Shown here piece after piece: positions 26,669 to 36,200 of a stretch of DNA of 64,000 bases (position 1 is the stretch's first letter; every line of letters starts with the position of its first letter). The notes beneath the pieces were generated by a model. That model made no database searches. It was not told the DNA's origin and saw only the letters and a list, made by a program, of their open reading frames with translations. This DNA comes from Rhodospirillaceae bacterium (GTDB lineage: Bacteria; Pseudomonadota; Alphaproteobacteria; JAEUKQ01). Where the stretch lies: NCBI GenBank assembly GCA_016722635.1, contig JADKIX010000010.1, positions 186,001 to 250,000 of the forward strand, written 5' to 3'. The position numbers and the translations under genes are program-made.

Positions 26669-27757
26669 ATGCCTGATGATCAAGTAAAAGACCGGATGTA
26701 TTTCCGGCCTTACCTTTTTCCAAAGAAGCCCGGCAAGGCTTGGCAGTTTGCGGACACATCATTATATTTTGACCAGATGGAGATAATTGAGTGGTTGCCT
26801 AACCAAAAAATTAGAAGACAATCAGTCAATATTATGGATTGCCTGCAAGATCCACGGCAAAAAGATCTGGCATTGCTTTTACAAAACCAACTGCAGCAAT
26901 TAGCCTTGCCCCGGCATTTCGCGGGCTTAGATTGTTCAAATCCGCTCTTGATGGGTATTATTAACGTAACACCCGACAGTTTTTATGATGGCGGCAGGTA
27001 TAACAATTATCAGGCGGCTGTAGACCATGCGGTTTCCTTGAAACAAGCCGGTGCAGATATTTTAGATGTTGGTGGCGAGTCAACAAGGCCGGGGGCAATG
27101 CCGGTTGAACCTGCCTTAGAGATGGAACGGGTGATGCCGGTTGTTCAGGAGTTAGCGAACCGTGGAATATTGGTTTCAATCGATACCCGTCATCATCAAG
27201 TCATGGAATCAGGCATTAGTCATGGGGCAAAAATTGTTAATGATGTCAGCGCCTTAACCTTTGAGACACAAAGCATCGACGTTATGTGCCGCCACCCAGA
27301 CATATCAGTTATTCTGATGCACATGCAGGGGCAACCCGCTACCATGCAGCAACAACCTTTTTATAACCAGGTAAGTCTTGAAGTTTTTGATTATTTAAAA
27401 AAACGTTTAGAAAAGTGTTTGCAAGCAGGCATCAGCAAAAATCGCTTAAGCATCGATCCTGGTATTGGTTTTGGTAAAAATTTGGCCCACGATATTCAAT
27501 TGTTTCAAGAATTAAGTTTGTTTCATGGGTTAGGGGTGCCCATTGTTTTGGGCGGATCACGTAAGAAAATGATTGGCAAGTTAAGCTTGGATGCACCGGT
27601 TGAAAAAAGATTGGCTGGATCGATTGCAATTAGTTTACAGGCGTTAAACCAGGGTGTACAAATATTGCGGGTTCATGACGTTGCGGAAACCTGCCAAGCT
27701 TACAAAGTTTGGCAAGCTGTGACGATGAATAGTGGCAACCATATGTTGGACGGGTAA
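26669..27757 (+). CDS. folP: Dihydropteroate synthase with an N-terminal extension
   Basis: FolP joins p-aminobenzoate to the pterin pyrophosphate in folate synthesis and is the sulfonamide target. The catalytic core begins near residue 90 with MGIINVTPDSFYDGG, then ILDVGGESTRPGA, VSIDTR, IVNDVSAL, DPGIGFGK and VLGGSRKK. About 85 residues precede the core, roughly 80 more than in E. coli FolP, with no motif I recognise. Starts at 26669 or Met10 (26696) are both possible. It lies 15 bp after ftsH and 2 bp before the glmM region, as in many proteobacteria (ftsH-folP-glmM). Confidence 0.93.
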   Translation: MPDDQVKDRMYFRPYLFPKKPGKAWQFADTSLYFDQMEIIEWLPNQKIRRQSVNIMDCLQDPRQKDLALLLQNQLQQLALPRHFAGLDCSNPLLMGIINVTPDSFYDGGRYNNYQAAVDHAVSLKQAGADILDVGGESTRPGAMPVEPALEMERVMPVVQELANRGILVSIDTRHHQVMESGISHGAKIVNDVSALTFETQSIDVMCRHPDISVILMHMQGQPATMQQQPFYNQVSLEVFDYLKKRLEKCLQAGISKNRLSIDPGIGFGKNLAHDIQLFQELSLFHGLGVPIVLGGSRKKMIGKLSLDAPVEKRLAGSIAISLQALNQGVQILRVHDVAETCQAYKVWQAVTMNSGNHMLDG

Positions 27758-27765
27758 TAGTGTTG

Positions 27766-29127
27766 ATGAAACGTGAAAAATTATTTGGGACAGATGGGGT
27801 GAGGGGTAAGGCAAATATTCCGCCTGTTACGGCTGATTTTATGCTAAAATTGGCGCAAGTGGTTGCCAATGAAACCAGAAACCGATCCGCTCATCAGCGG
27901 GTGGTTATTGGTAAAGATACAAGGTTATCAGGATATATGCTTGAAGCAGCCATTACTGCTGGTTTTCTATCAACCGGCATGGATGTATTGTTAGTGGGGC
28001 CGATCCCAACCCCTGCGATTGCTTATCTGACACGTTCGTTGCGGGCAGATTTGGGCGTGATGATCTCTGCTTCCCATAATCCTTTTGATGATAACGGCAT
28101 CAAAATCTTCGGGGCAACAGGGTATAAATTGGATGATAAGCTTGAAAAAGCTATTGAACAGCGCCTTGAACATGACGATATTAGGCTTGTAAGGCCAGAT
28201 CAGGTAGGCAGGGCCAAGCGGATTGAGGGAGCTGCCGAACGTTATATCGAATTTATTAAATCCAGCTTGCCGAAATCTATGCGCTTGGACGGTATGAAGA
28301 TTGTGGTTGATTGCGCCAACGGGGCTGCTTACAAAATTGCCCCAACCCTGTTGAGCGAATTGGGGGCAAAGGTTATCTCCTTGGCCGTTAACCCGGACGG
28401 TTTGAATATTAATAAGGATTGCGGGGCTTTATTTCCTAATTATTTACGGGAGCAAGTCTTAAAAAACCATGCTGATTTTGGTTTTGCCCTTGATGGCGAT
28501 GCGGATCGGGTCGTTATTTGTGACGAAAAAGGCCAGATATGGAATGGTGATCAGGTGTTGGCCGCCATTGTTTCAGGTTGGCAGGTGGCTGGGAAAATTC
28601 AGGGCAAGGCTGTCATTGGTACGATTATGTCTAATTTAGGGTTGGAACTTTTCATTCAATCGCAAGGCTTGCAATTCCACCGCACCCCCGTGGGTGACCG
28701 CTATATTGTGGAGGCGATGCAAAAAATGCAATGCAATGTAGGCGGGGAACAATCCGGCCATATTATTTTATCCGATTTTTCGACCACCGGGGATGGCATT
28801 ATTGCAGCCTTGCAAGTCTTAACCGTATTGTGGCAACAAAATGTCCCAGCCAGTAGCCTAACCGGTCTTTACCATGTGTTACCCCAGAAAATGGTTAACA
28901 TTCCTTATCGTAATAAGCAGGTATTAGATCATCCAGATGTTCAAGCAATCATTGATAAAAGCCAAAACCAATTAGGGAAAAAGGGTCGATTGGTTATCCG
29001 CAAATCAGGAACTGAGCCAGTCATCCGGATAATGGTGGAGGCTGAGGATGGGCAATTAGCAGATAAATTATTAAAAAATATCCAACAAACTATTTGCCGA
29101 TATGCCGATGAAACCCATATTTCCTAA
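27766..29127 (+). CDS. glmM: Phosphoglucosamine mutase
   Basis: GlmM converts glucosamine-6-phosphate to glucosamine-1-phosphate, the step between GlmS and GlmU, both also in this window. The start ATG at 27766 (MKREKLFGTDGVRG) is preferred; GTG at 27760 would add two residues. The phosphoserine loop ISASHNP places the active Ser at 103. The metal-binding loop is DGDADRVV, the sugar-binding loop is GGEQSGH, and the C-terminal phosphate site is RKSGTEPVIRIM. The length of 453 residues is normal. The 3' end overlaps thiD by 26 bp. Confidence 0.96.
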   Translation: MKREKLFGTDGVRGKANIPPVTADFMLKLAQVVANETRNRSAHQRVVIGKDTRLSGYMLEAAITAGFLSTGMDVLLVGPIPTPAIAYLTRSLRADLGVMISASHNPFDDNGIKIFGATGYKLDDKLEKAIEQRLEHDDIRLVRPDQVGRAKRIEGAAERYIEFIKSSLPKSMRLDGMKIVVDCANGAAYKIAPTLLSELGAKVISLAVNPDGLNINKDCGALFPNYLREQVLKNHADFGFALDGDADRVVICDEKGQIWNGDQVLAAIVSGWQVAGKIQGKAVIGTIMSNLGLELFIQSQGLQFHRTPVGDRYIVEAMQKMQCNVGGEQSGHIILSDFSTTGDGIIAALQVLTVLWQQNVPASSLTGLYHVLPQKMVNIPYRNKQVLDHPDVQAIIDKSQNQLGKKGRLVIRKSGTEPVIRIMVEAEDGQLADKLLKNIQQTICRYADETHIS

Positions 29128-29962
29128 AGGGCGGATTTTATCAATTGCTGGTTCTGACTCAGGCGGCGGCGCTGGCATCCAAGCTGATATTAAAACGATT
29201 ACGGCGCTTGGCGGCTATGCCATGACTGCCATCACTGCTTTAACCGCCCAAAACACCCAAGCAGTGCAGGGGATATACCCGGTACCTGAATCTTTTGTGA
29301 AGCGGCAAATCCAAATGGTTATTGACGATTTAGGAGTGGATGCAATCAAAACGGGAATGCTTGCGAATGCGGGTATGATCGATATGCTGGTAAATATAAT
29401 ATCTGGCTTGGATGTACCGGTGGTAGTAGATCCGGTGATGGTCGCCAAAGGTGGAGCGGTTTTGCTGGATCCTTCCGCTATTTCAAGTTTAACGCAGAAA
29501 TTATTTCCTCACGCTTATTTGATTACCCCCAACCTTCCGGAAGCAGCTTTATTGTTGAACAGAACCATTAAAAATGTCGACAATATGCTTGAATCGGCTA
29601 AAGATCTTTTGTCTTTCGGGTCGCAAGCGGTATTACTTAAAGGCGGCCATTTGCTTGAAAACGATATTTACGATGTATTGATCACTCAATCCGGCCAAAA
29701 GGAAATTTTTAAAAGTCCCCGCCTCAAAACACTGCACACTCACGGGACGGGATGTACCTTATCTGCTGCGATTGCCACATATTTAGCACAAGGATTGAAA
29801 CTTAAGGAAGCGATTGAACAGGCTCGCGCCTTTGTTTGGCACGCTATCTTACAAGCACCCGGTTTCGGGAAGGGGCATGGCCCCTTGAACCACCAATTAA
29901 CCGTTCAACCTTTCAGACCCACTTCTCCATCAGTTAAGAAACCATCCGAAGGGAATATATAA
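29102..29962 (+). CDS. thiD: Bifunctional hydroxymethylpyrimidine kinase / phosphomethylpyrimidine kinase
   Basis: ThiD phosphorylates HMP twice to HMP-PP for thiamine synthesis or salvage. The ribokinase-like fold is seen in IAGSDSGGGAGIQADIK, VVVDPVMVAKGG, ITPNLPEA and the catalytic anion hole HTHGTGCTLSAAIA. Starts at 29102 or at Met3 (29108) both overlap the glmM 3' end, so translation is coupled. The 286-residue length includes a short polar tail. No TPP riboswitch is visible, as expected for a gene inside a housekeeping operon. purA follows after 4 bp. Confidence 0.94.
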   Translation: MPMKPIFPKGRILSIAGSDSGGGAGIQADIKTITALGGYAMTAITALTAQNTQAVQGIYPVPESFVKRQIQMVIDDLGVDAIKTGMLANAGMIDMLVNIISGLDVPVVVDPVMVAKGGAVLLDPSAISSLTQKLFPHAYLITPNLPEAALLLNRTIKNVDNMLESAKDLLSFGSQAVLLKGGHLLENDIYDVLITQSGQKEIFKSPRLKTLHTHGTGCTLSAAIATYLAQGLKLKEAIEQARAFVWHAILQAPGFGKGHGPLNHQLTVQPFRPTSPSVKKPSEGNI

Positions 29963-29966
29963 GATC

Positions 29967-31262
29967 ATGACAAATATTGTTGTTTTAGGCTTGCAATGGG
30001 GTGATGAGGGAAAGGGTAAAATCATCGATTATTTGGCAGAACAAGCCCAGATGGTGGTGCGTTTCCAAGGTGGCCACAATGCTGGTCACACCTTGGTCAT
30101 TGGGTCGCAGGTCTTTAAACTCAGCCTATTGCCTTCATCGATAGTCCGGCCTGAAAAATTGGCGGTCATTGGTAATGGCGTGGTCGTTGATCCCTGGGCG
30201 TTATTTAAAGAAATGGATGCGTTGATCGCAAGGGGAATTAAAATATCACCCGCAAATTTAGCAATTGCTGAAAATGCTTGTTTGATTTTGCCGTTACATG
30301 CGGAACTTGACCGTTGGCGGGAACAGCAACAAGAGGGACAAAAGATCGGGACAACCGGTCGAGGAATAGGGCCGGCTTATGAAGACAAGGTGGGCAGGCG
30401 CGCCATCCGCATGACCGATTTACAGGAACCTGATTTCTTAAGGCAACGCCTTAAGAACCTGTTAGCCCATCACCATCCCTTGCGCCGGGGTTTAGGGATG
30501 CCTGAAGTTAAAGAAGAAGAGCTGTTTGCACAATTGTGCCTGTTATCAAAGCGCTTAACACCTTTCCTTCAGCCTATTTCCTTACTTTTAGAACAACATC
30601 AGCAGAAAAAACATCATATTTTATTTGAAGGTGCCCAGGGGGCATTGCTTGACGTTGATCATGGCACTTATCCTTATGTTACCTCATCAAACACATTGAC
30701 GGGACAGGCTTTTAGCGGGGCAGGATTTTATCAACCAACTTTGGTAACGGGTATTATTAAAGCCTATACCACCAGGGTTGGTAACGGACCCTTCCCAACC
30801 GAGGATGTAGGGAAAGACGGCGAAAAATTAGGAGAAAAAGGCCATGAATTCGGTACCGTCACGGGCCGAAAACGCCGATGTGGCTGGTTTGATTCTGTAC
30901 TTGTCAAGCAAGCCATCCGTTTAAGCGGTGCAAAAGCTTTGGTGATCACCAAGTTGGATGTGCTTGACGAATTTGAAAAAATTAAAGTAGGAGTTGGCTA
31001 TCATATTGACGGACAGTTGTATCATTATTTGCCAGCTTCACCTTCATTACAACAACGGGCTATCCCACTTTACCGGGAATTTCCGGGGTGGAAAACCTCA
31101 TTGAAGGGTCTTAAAGATTGGCAACAACTGCCCCCGGCGGCCAAGCAATATATCCAAGCATTAGAGGATTTATTAGGTGTACCCGTTATGTTGATATCAA
31201 CTAGTCCTGAACGCCAAGATGTGATTGTTCGCCAGGATCCGTTTTCATTTCCCGCGTACTGA
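29967..31262 (+). CDS. purA: Adenylosuccinate synthetase
   Basis: PurA makes adenylosuccinate from IMP, aspartate and GTP. Typical motifs are QWGDEGKGKIID at the N-terminus (GTP loop), GGHNAGHT, TTGRGIGPAYEDK, EGAQGALLDVDHGTYPYVTSSNT, and a C-terminal STSPERQDVI in the guanine site. The length of 431 residues is normal. It is the last gene of the forward run from folP. Its final 18 bp are also the last coding bases of rpoH on the other strand, an unusual overlapping convergent end. Confidence 0.97.
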   Translation: MTNIVVLGLQWGDEGKGKIIDYLAEQAQMVVRFQGGHNAGHTLVIGSQVFKLSLLPSSIVRPEKLAVIGNGVVVDPWALFKEMDALIARGIKISPANLAIAENACLILPLHAELDRWREQQQEGQKIGTTGRGIGPAYEDKVGRRAIRMTDLQEPDFLRQRLKNLLAHHHPLRRGLGMPEVKEEELFAQLCLLSKRLTPFLQPISLLLEQHQQKKHHILFEGAQGALLDVDHGTYPYVTSSNTLTGQAFSGAGFYQPTLVTGIIKAYTTRVGNGPFPTEDVGKDGEKLGEKGHEFGTVTGRKRRCGWFDSVLVKQAIRLSGAKALVITKLDVLDEFEKIKVGVGYHIDGQLYHYLPASPSLQQRAIPLYREFPGWKTSLKGLKDWQQLPPAAKQYIQALEDLLGVPVMLISTSPERQDVIVRQDPFSFPAY

Positions 31263-32174
31263 ACGTGGTTTGGGTAAAACTTGCAACTGCTTAGGAACAA
31301 GGGTTAACGAGTTCACTTGGGATTGGATGGATTTTTGAATTTTTTCAAAGGCCCTGCCTTCGATTTGCCGGACGCGCTCTCGGCTGATGCCGTATTTTTT
31401 GCTAAGATCGTCTAAAGTTGCGGGTTCATCCTTAAGTCGACGTTCAATTAAAATTTCCCGCTCTCTCGGCTTCAGCAACTTGAAAGCAGCTGATACCAAG
31501 TGGCGCCGTTGCTGGGTTTCTTGACGTTCGCCTAACGTTGTTTCTTGACTAGCGCTTGAATCTACCAACCAATCTTGCCATTCCCCTTCGCCATCTTCTT
31601 TCACAGTGGCATTTAAAGAAAAATCCCCGTGGGAAAGGCGTCGGTTCATGTCAATCACTTCTTGATTAGACACTTGCAATTGTTTGGCAATTTCTGCCAC
31701 ATTGTCGGGCGCCATATCGCCATCTTCCATCAATTGCAATTTATTTTTGACTTTGCGTAAATTGAAAAACAACTTCTTTTGGGCGGCAGTCGTCCCAATT
31801 TTGACCAAAGACCAAGAATGCAGGATATATTCCTGAATGGAAGCGCGGATCCACCAGATGGCATAGGTCGCCAAACGAAACCCGCGATCCGGTTCAAATT
31901 TCTTCACCGCCTGCATCATGCCGATATTACCTTCGGAAATCAGCTCACTCAACGGCAAGCCATAGCCCCGATAGCCTGAAGCTACCTTCGCAACCAGTCG
32001 TAAATGACTGGTTACTAGCTGTTGGGCGGCTTGGAGATCCGCATGCTCTTGCCAACGTTTGGCCAGCATGTACTCTTGATCAGCCTCTAGGACAGGAAAC
32101 TTTCTAATTTCCTGCATATATCTTGCAAGGCCACTCTCTCCACTAAGAACGGGAAGCTGAGCGGTTTGGGCCAT
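31245..32174 (-). CDS. rpoH: RNA polymerase sigma-32 factor RpoH
   Basis: RpoH directs heat-shock transcription. The RpoH box QKKLFFNLR is at residues 132-140 and separates it from other group 1/3 sigmas. Region 2 includes HLRLVAKVASGYRGYGLPLSELISEGNIGMMQAVKKF-type sequence in pieces, and region 4 has the helix-turn-helix YGISRERVRQIE. The length of 309 residues is normal. An AAGGAG precedes the ATG. Upstream, TACTATCTCTATAGT-like inverted sequence near 32205-32225 could be an operator, but this is only a pattern. The 3' end overlaps purA. Confidence 0.96.
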   Translation of the reverse strand: MAQTAQLPVLSGESGLARYMQEIRKFPVLEADQEYMLAKRWQEHADLQAAQQLVTSHLRLVAKVASGYRGYGLPLSELISEGNIGMMQAVKKFEPDRGFRLATYAIWWIRASIQEYILHSWSLVKIGTTAAQKKLFFNLRKVKNKLQLMEDGDMAPDNVAEIAKQLQVSNQEVIDMNRRLSHGDFSLNATVKEDGEGEWQDWLVDSSASQETTLGERQETQQRRHLVSAAFKLLKPREREILIERRLKDEPATLDDLSKKYGISRERVRQIEGRAFEKIQKSIQSQVNSLTLVPKQLQVLPKPRSVRGK

Positions 32175-32259
32175 TCATGACACTCCTTAAAATACATACC
32201 TGTTCTAATCGCACTATAGAGATAGTATATTCTAGCCAACAACAATAGTAGAGAAAAAT

Positions 32260-33261
32260 TTATTTTTGATTTGTAGGAAATTGCTGCAGATACTCAATTA
32301 GGGTTATCATATCTGCTGGCAAATCCCTTTCCCAATATAGATATTGGTTGGTTTGGGGATGGGTAAAGCCCAGGCTGAACGCATGCAGGGCTTGGCGGGA
32401 AAAACGGTGGAAATAATCAAGGGTGGCCTCGCTTAATTGTTGCTTCCGGGCGGCAGTTAAGCTGGTATAAACAGGATCGCCTACGATCGGGCAGCCAAAA
32501 TGTGACAAATGCACCCTAATTTGGTGAGTGCGCCCGGTTTCAAGCCGACATTTAACCAGGCTTGCAACGCGCCTGATGGGTTGGATCAACGCATAATTTG
32601 TTGCAGCGCTTTTCCCGCCTTTTTGGACGACGGCCATTTTTTTGCGGTTAATCGGATGCCTGCCGATATTTCCTTCAATCCGCCCTTGGGTCGGTTGGAT
32701 GATCCCCCAAACCACTGCCAAATATTCCCGCTTGATCTGGCGGTCCGCAAATGCCTGGGACAAAGGTTGGTGGGTTTTATCGTTTTTGGCGATAACCATC
32801 AGGCCACTGGTATCTTTATCCAAACGGTGGACAATGCCTGGGCGTTTCACGCCGCCAATCCCCGATAAAGAACTGCCACAATGGGCAAGCAAGGCATTCA
32901 CCAAAGTATGGTCAGGGTTGCCGGGGGCGGGGTGAACCGTAAGGCCGGCCTGCTTGTTGATCACCAGCAAATCTTCATCTTCATACAAGATATCTAAAGG
33001 CAGGGCTTGGGCGATGGGTAAAGCAGCGGTGGGTTGCGGGATTTGGATATGGAAGGTTTGGGCCGGACGCACTTTAAAAGCGGGGGTTATTTTAAAAACG
33101 CCGCTGTTTTCTTGAACATAACCCTGCTCAATCAAATCTTTGATCCGGCTGCGGGAAAAATCAGCCAACATTTTACTTAACCAACGATCCAACCGTTCAC
33201 CGCCGTCGGCAATGTCAACCGTTATCTGAAAATTACGAAAGTCCTTGAAATTTTCTGCCAT
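32260..33261 (-). CDS. rluD: Ribosomal large subunit pseudouridine synthase, RluD/RluA family
   Basis: The protein has an N-terminal S4 RNA-binding domain (RLDRWLSKML, residues about 23-70) and the RluA-type catalytic domain with HRLDKDTSG, where Asp148 is the nucleophile. KPAG-like INKQAGLTVHPAPG and the LETGRTHQIRVHL motif are present. The S4 domain and 333-residue length fit RluD, which modifies helix 69 of 23S rRNA (positions 1911/1915/1917 in E. coli). It lies upstream of rpoH on the same strand, a conserved alphaproteobacterial pair, separated by 85 bp. Confidence 0.92.
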   Translation of the reverse strand: MAENFKDFRNFQITVDIADGGERLDRWLSKMLADFSRSRIKDLIEQGYVQENSGVFKITPAFKVRPAQTFHIQIPQPTAALPIAQALPLDILYEDEDLLVINKQAGLTVHPAPGNPDHTLVNALLAHCGSSLSGIGGVKRPGIVHRLDKDTSGLMVIAKNDKTHQPLSQAFADRQIKREYLAVVWGIIQPTQGRIEGNIGRHPINRKKMAVVQKGGKSAATNYALIQPIRRVASLVKCRLETGRTHQIRVHLSHFGCPIVGDPVYTSLTAARKQQLSEATLDYFHRFSRQALHAFSLGFTHPQTNQYLYWERDLPADMITLIEYLQQFPTNQK

Positions 33262-33308
33262 TTTGTCAATACACTACAGGGTTCGTTCTATTCAAAAAGG
33301 ATACATCC

Positions 33309-33602
33309 ATGAAAACACTGAAAATAACGATTGTCGGAATGAGTGTTCTGATCATTGCGGCGGTTATTTTGATTATTTACACGATTGCTGGCGGCTTTAA
33401 CAGCAGCACTTCAACCACCACCGAAATATATCATCGTTTGGTTGAAATGCCAGGGGATTGTCGCCCGACCAATATGACCCCGGTCGGGGGTTTGGTCGTA
33501 TTGTCGGTATCGGGGACATCCGCTTGCCCCCAACTTGTCATTATTAATCCGGCAGATGGCCGTGTTATTGGCGATTGGCAATTCATCAATAAACCCAAGT
33601 AA
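33309..33602 (+). CDS. Small membrane-anchored protein of unknown function (DUF6476-like)
   Basis: The 97-residue protein has one N-terminal membrane helix (about residues 7-28) and a short periplasmic domain with two Cys (GDCRPT, TSACPQ) that could form a disulfide. The pattern of a short beta-rich domain ending in DGRVIGDW is reminiscent of the DUF6476 proteins found next to rluD in many alphaproteobacteria; that assignment is from memory. It is divergent from rluD with 47 bp between the starts and convergent with the MFS gene. AAAGGA precedes the ATG. Confidence 0.7.
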   Translation: MKTLKITIVGMSVLIIAAVILIIYTIAGGFNSSTSTTTEIYHRLVEMPGDCRPTNMTPVGGLVVLSVSGTSACPQLVIINPADGRVIGDWQFINKPK

Positions 33603-33614
33603 ACAAGTTTTGCT

Positions 33615-34859
33615 TTAGGGCAGGTTGGAACGTTTCCTATATAACAGGGCAATTCCTGCAAATCCACAAATCAAGCCTGTGATGGCAAAAATCAATTGTA
33701 GGCCAAGCATTTCCGAAAGCCAACCAAGCAAGGCACCTCCAGCCGCCAGCCCGCCCCGGAAAGCCAGGTAATACATGCTGACGGCGCGGCTGCGCATATC
33801 ACCTCGCACGTGGCTTTGGATGACCATCAGGCTGCCGATACCATTCATGACGAAGCTAAAGCCCAGGATTGCACTAAAGAAACAACTTAGCCATAAATGG
33901 GAACTACTGACAAAACCTGCCAGGCTAATCCCTATCAGGGTGAGGCTTAAGGTTGGAATTTGCAATATGTATTTTTTGGCAAACTGCGATAAAAAGAAAC
34001 CGGATAGGAAAGCGCCTACCCCCATACAAGCCAATAACCAGCTAAATCCATAATGGGCGCTGTGGAAAATCTTGTCGGAAAAAGCCGGGAACATATCAAT
34101 TACGGGCCTTGCTAACAAGGTTCCAACTAACACGATCAATAGGGAGGCTGAAATATGAGGGTGGCGAAAACTGTATTTTGCCCCTTCCATAATTTGTTGC
34201 CATAAATTGGTTTTTTCAGTGGCTGCAAGGGATGCTTCCTGATTAATCCTTAAACCACGCAAACACAATAAATACCAAAGTAAGCTTAAACTATTAGCGA
34301 TAAATAATCCTTCCATGCCGATGTAGGCAATGATGGGGATGGCAATCAAAGGCCCTAAAAAACGGGATAGGTTAAACATCATGGTGGAAATGGCAATAGC
34401 AGTTGGAATTTGTTGTTGCTCAACCAAGGCTGGCGGGATAAGGGCGGCAGCTGGCTGTAAAAAAGAGAAGACGGTTCCTTGAAAGCACATCACCGCCATA
34501 ATAAGCCCGGGGGTTAGAAAATTCCCATACATGCTGGCCACTAAAAACAATGATTGCATCATCAGCATGATTTGGCTAATGGCCACTAGTTTCTTGGTTG
34601 ACATACGGTCACCGATGGCGCCGCCGATCAGCCCAAAAAAAAAGGTTGGGATCAATTCCGAAAAAGCCACCAACCCTAAGAAAAATTCAGAATGGGTCAG
34701 ATCCCACGCGGTTAACCCGATGCCGGTGCGTTGGATCCAATTCCCAAGCAGGGTGGCCGCATACCCAAAAAAATAACGGCGGTATTGTTGGTTACGAAAA
34801 ACCAAGCGAATATCGCTCGGAACCAGAAAACGTAAAGATAACATCCGCAAAAATTTCAC
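33615..34859 (-). CDS. MFS transporter (EntS/MFS_3-like exporter)
   Basis: The protein is 414 residues with twelve predicted membrane segments. A loop GGAIGDRMSTKKL between helices 2 and 3 is the MFS A-motif (G-x-x-x-D-R). The N-terminal region (FRRYFFG-like YRRYFFGYAATLLGNWIQ) resembles the EntS/MefA-type exporters. The substrate cannot be read from sequence. The start used is the first Met; later ones are possible. It stands alone, convergent with the small membrane protein gene and divergent from the threonine aldolase gene, with 146 bp of promoter region between. Confidence 0.8.
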   Translation of the reverse strand: MKFLRMLSLRFLVPSDIRLVFRNQQYRRYFFGYAATLLGNWIQRTGIGLTAWDLTHSEFFLGLVAFSELIPTFFFGLIGGAIGDRMSTKKLVAISQIMLMMQSLFLVASMYGNFLTPGLIMAVMCFQGTVFSFLQPAAALIPPALVEQQQIPTAIAISTMMFNLSRFLGPLIAIPIIAYIGMEGLFIANSLSLLWYLLCLRGLRINQEASLAATEKTNLWQQIMEGAKYSFRHPHISASLLIVLVGTLLARPVIDMFPAFSDKIFHSAHYGFSWLLACMGVGAFLSGFFLSQFAKKYILQIPTLSLTLIGISLAGFVSSSHLWLSCFFSAILGFSFVMNGIGSLMVIQSHVRGDMRSRAVSMYYLAFRGGLAAGGALLGWLSEMLGLQLIFAITGLICGFAGIALLYRKRSNLP

Positions 34860-35005
34860 TATCGACAGTAAAGGGGTGATTTAAGAATTTTTCTTATTTA
34901 TTACTATAGAGTTTTTAAAGGATAAGGAATGATAAAATAATCTCATGCCTTTTGCCCCATATTATGGTAGGGATTTGCAGGTACAGTTTTTTATAAGGAT
35001 TAGTC

Positions 35006-36052
35006 ATGGCAAAGCTTATACATGATTTTCGCAGTGATAATGTCAGCGGGATCATCCCCGAAGTTTTACAATCTATTATTCAGGAAAACCAACGTTCAAC
35101 CGATACTTCTTACGGTGATGATGAGGTGACTAAAAAACTGCAAGGGCAATTGGCAGATTTTTTCAACCATGAGGTTTTGGTTTTCCCCGTTATTTCAGGG
35201 ACAGCTGCAAATGCCTTGGCATTGGCAAATCTTACCCCACCTTACGGGGCGATTTATTGCCATGAACAAGCCCATATCCATATGGATGAATGTGGTGCGC
35301 CCGAATTTTTCACAGGCGGCGCCAAATTGGTATTGCTACCTGGTCATAATGGTAAGTTTGGGCCGGAAACTTTAAACAACAGCTTAAAAAATGCTGGCAA
35401 GGGTGTTAAGCACCATGTGCAGCCAGCGGCTGTCAGCATGACACAGGCAACGGAGGCCGGGACTGTTTATACACCAGCCGAAATTGCAGCAATCGCTAAG
35501 CTTACGCAAGAACATGGATTATCTTTGCATATGGATGGATCGCGTTTTGCCAATGCCTTGGCTTATTTGAAATGCAGTCCAGCGGATATGACCTGGAAAG
35601 CAGGGGTGGATGTATTAAGTTTAGGAACAACCAAAGCTGGGGTGATGGGGGCGGAGGCAATTGTTTTTTTCAAAAAAGATTTAGCCCAAGGGTTTGAATA
35701 CCGCTTAAAAAGATCAGGCCATATTATTTCAAAAATGCGTTTCGTAAGTTGCCAATTGCAAACTTACTGGCAAAAAGGAGTGTGGGATAAATATGCGGGC
35801 CATGCTAACCAAATGGCTAAATTGTTAGCGGTGGGATTACAGAAAAACCCGTCGGTTAAACTACTATATCCGGTTGAAGCCAATGAAGTGTTTGTATGGC
35901 TGCCGCAAGCTTTGATTGATTACTTGCAAGCCCAAGGCACCAAGTTCTATGATTGGCAGAAAGATGACAAAGGCGCTGTCATTCGTCTGGTTACATCCTT
36001 TACCACCACCAAGGAGCAAGTGAAGGGGTTTTTAGGGTTGGTTAGCTCATAG
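35006..36052 (+). CDS. ltaE: Low-specificity L-threonine aldolase
   Basis: This PLP enzyme cleaves threonine or allo-threonine to glycine and acetaldehyde. The N-terminal FRSDNVSG and TSYGDDEVTKKL motifs are diagnostic. LHMDGSRFANAL binds PLP, and the Schiff-base lysine is Lys210 in SLGTTKAGVMG. At 348 residues it is normal for the family. A ribosome-binding site (AAGGA) lies upstream. The gene is single, divergent from the MFS exporter. The 148 bp between it and the tRNA show nothing. Confidence 0.92.
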   Translation: MAKLIHDFRSDNVSGIIPEVLQSIIQENQRSTDTSYGDDEVTKKLQGQLADFFNHEVLVFPVISGTAANALALANLTPPYGAIYCHEQAHIHMDECGAPEFFTGGAKLVLLPGHNGKFGPETLNNSLKNAGKGVKHHVQPAAVSMTQATEAGTVYTPAEIAAIAKLTQEHGLSLHMDGSRFANALAYLKCSPADMTWKAGVDVLSLGTTKAGVMGAEAIVFFKKDLAQGFEYRLKRSGHIISKMRFVSCQLQTYWQKGVWDKYAGHANQMAKLLAVGLQKNPSVKLLYPVEANEVFVWLPQALIDYLQAQGTKFYDWQKDDKGAVIRLVTSFTTTKEQVKGFLGLVSS

Positions 36053-36169
36053 TCATTCCATTTTTTCCATGCCATCCAAAGCTTGCAAGGTTTGGGATGA
36101 ATAAAGGGTTGCCAGCGCCAAATTCAAGTCAACAGAATAGGGAATATTTACATGTTACTTGTCTTGGAG

Positions 36170-36197
36170 CAGAAAAGAAATGCTGCTGATTCAGCAG
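36170..36197 (-). terminator. Terminator-like hairpin behind tRNA-Glu
   Basis: CTGCTGA (36183-36189) and TCAGCAG (36191-36197) pair, and on the minus strand the stem is followed by a T-rich run. It sits directly 3' of the tRNA. Confidence 0.55.
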
Positions 36198-36200
36198 AAC

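Noticed and set aside
29967..32174. Frameshift joining the purA and rpoH ends
   Set aside because: Both proteins reach full family length with normal C-termini; the overlap is real.
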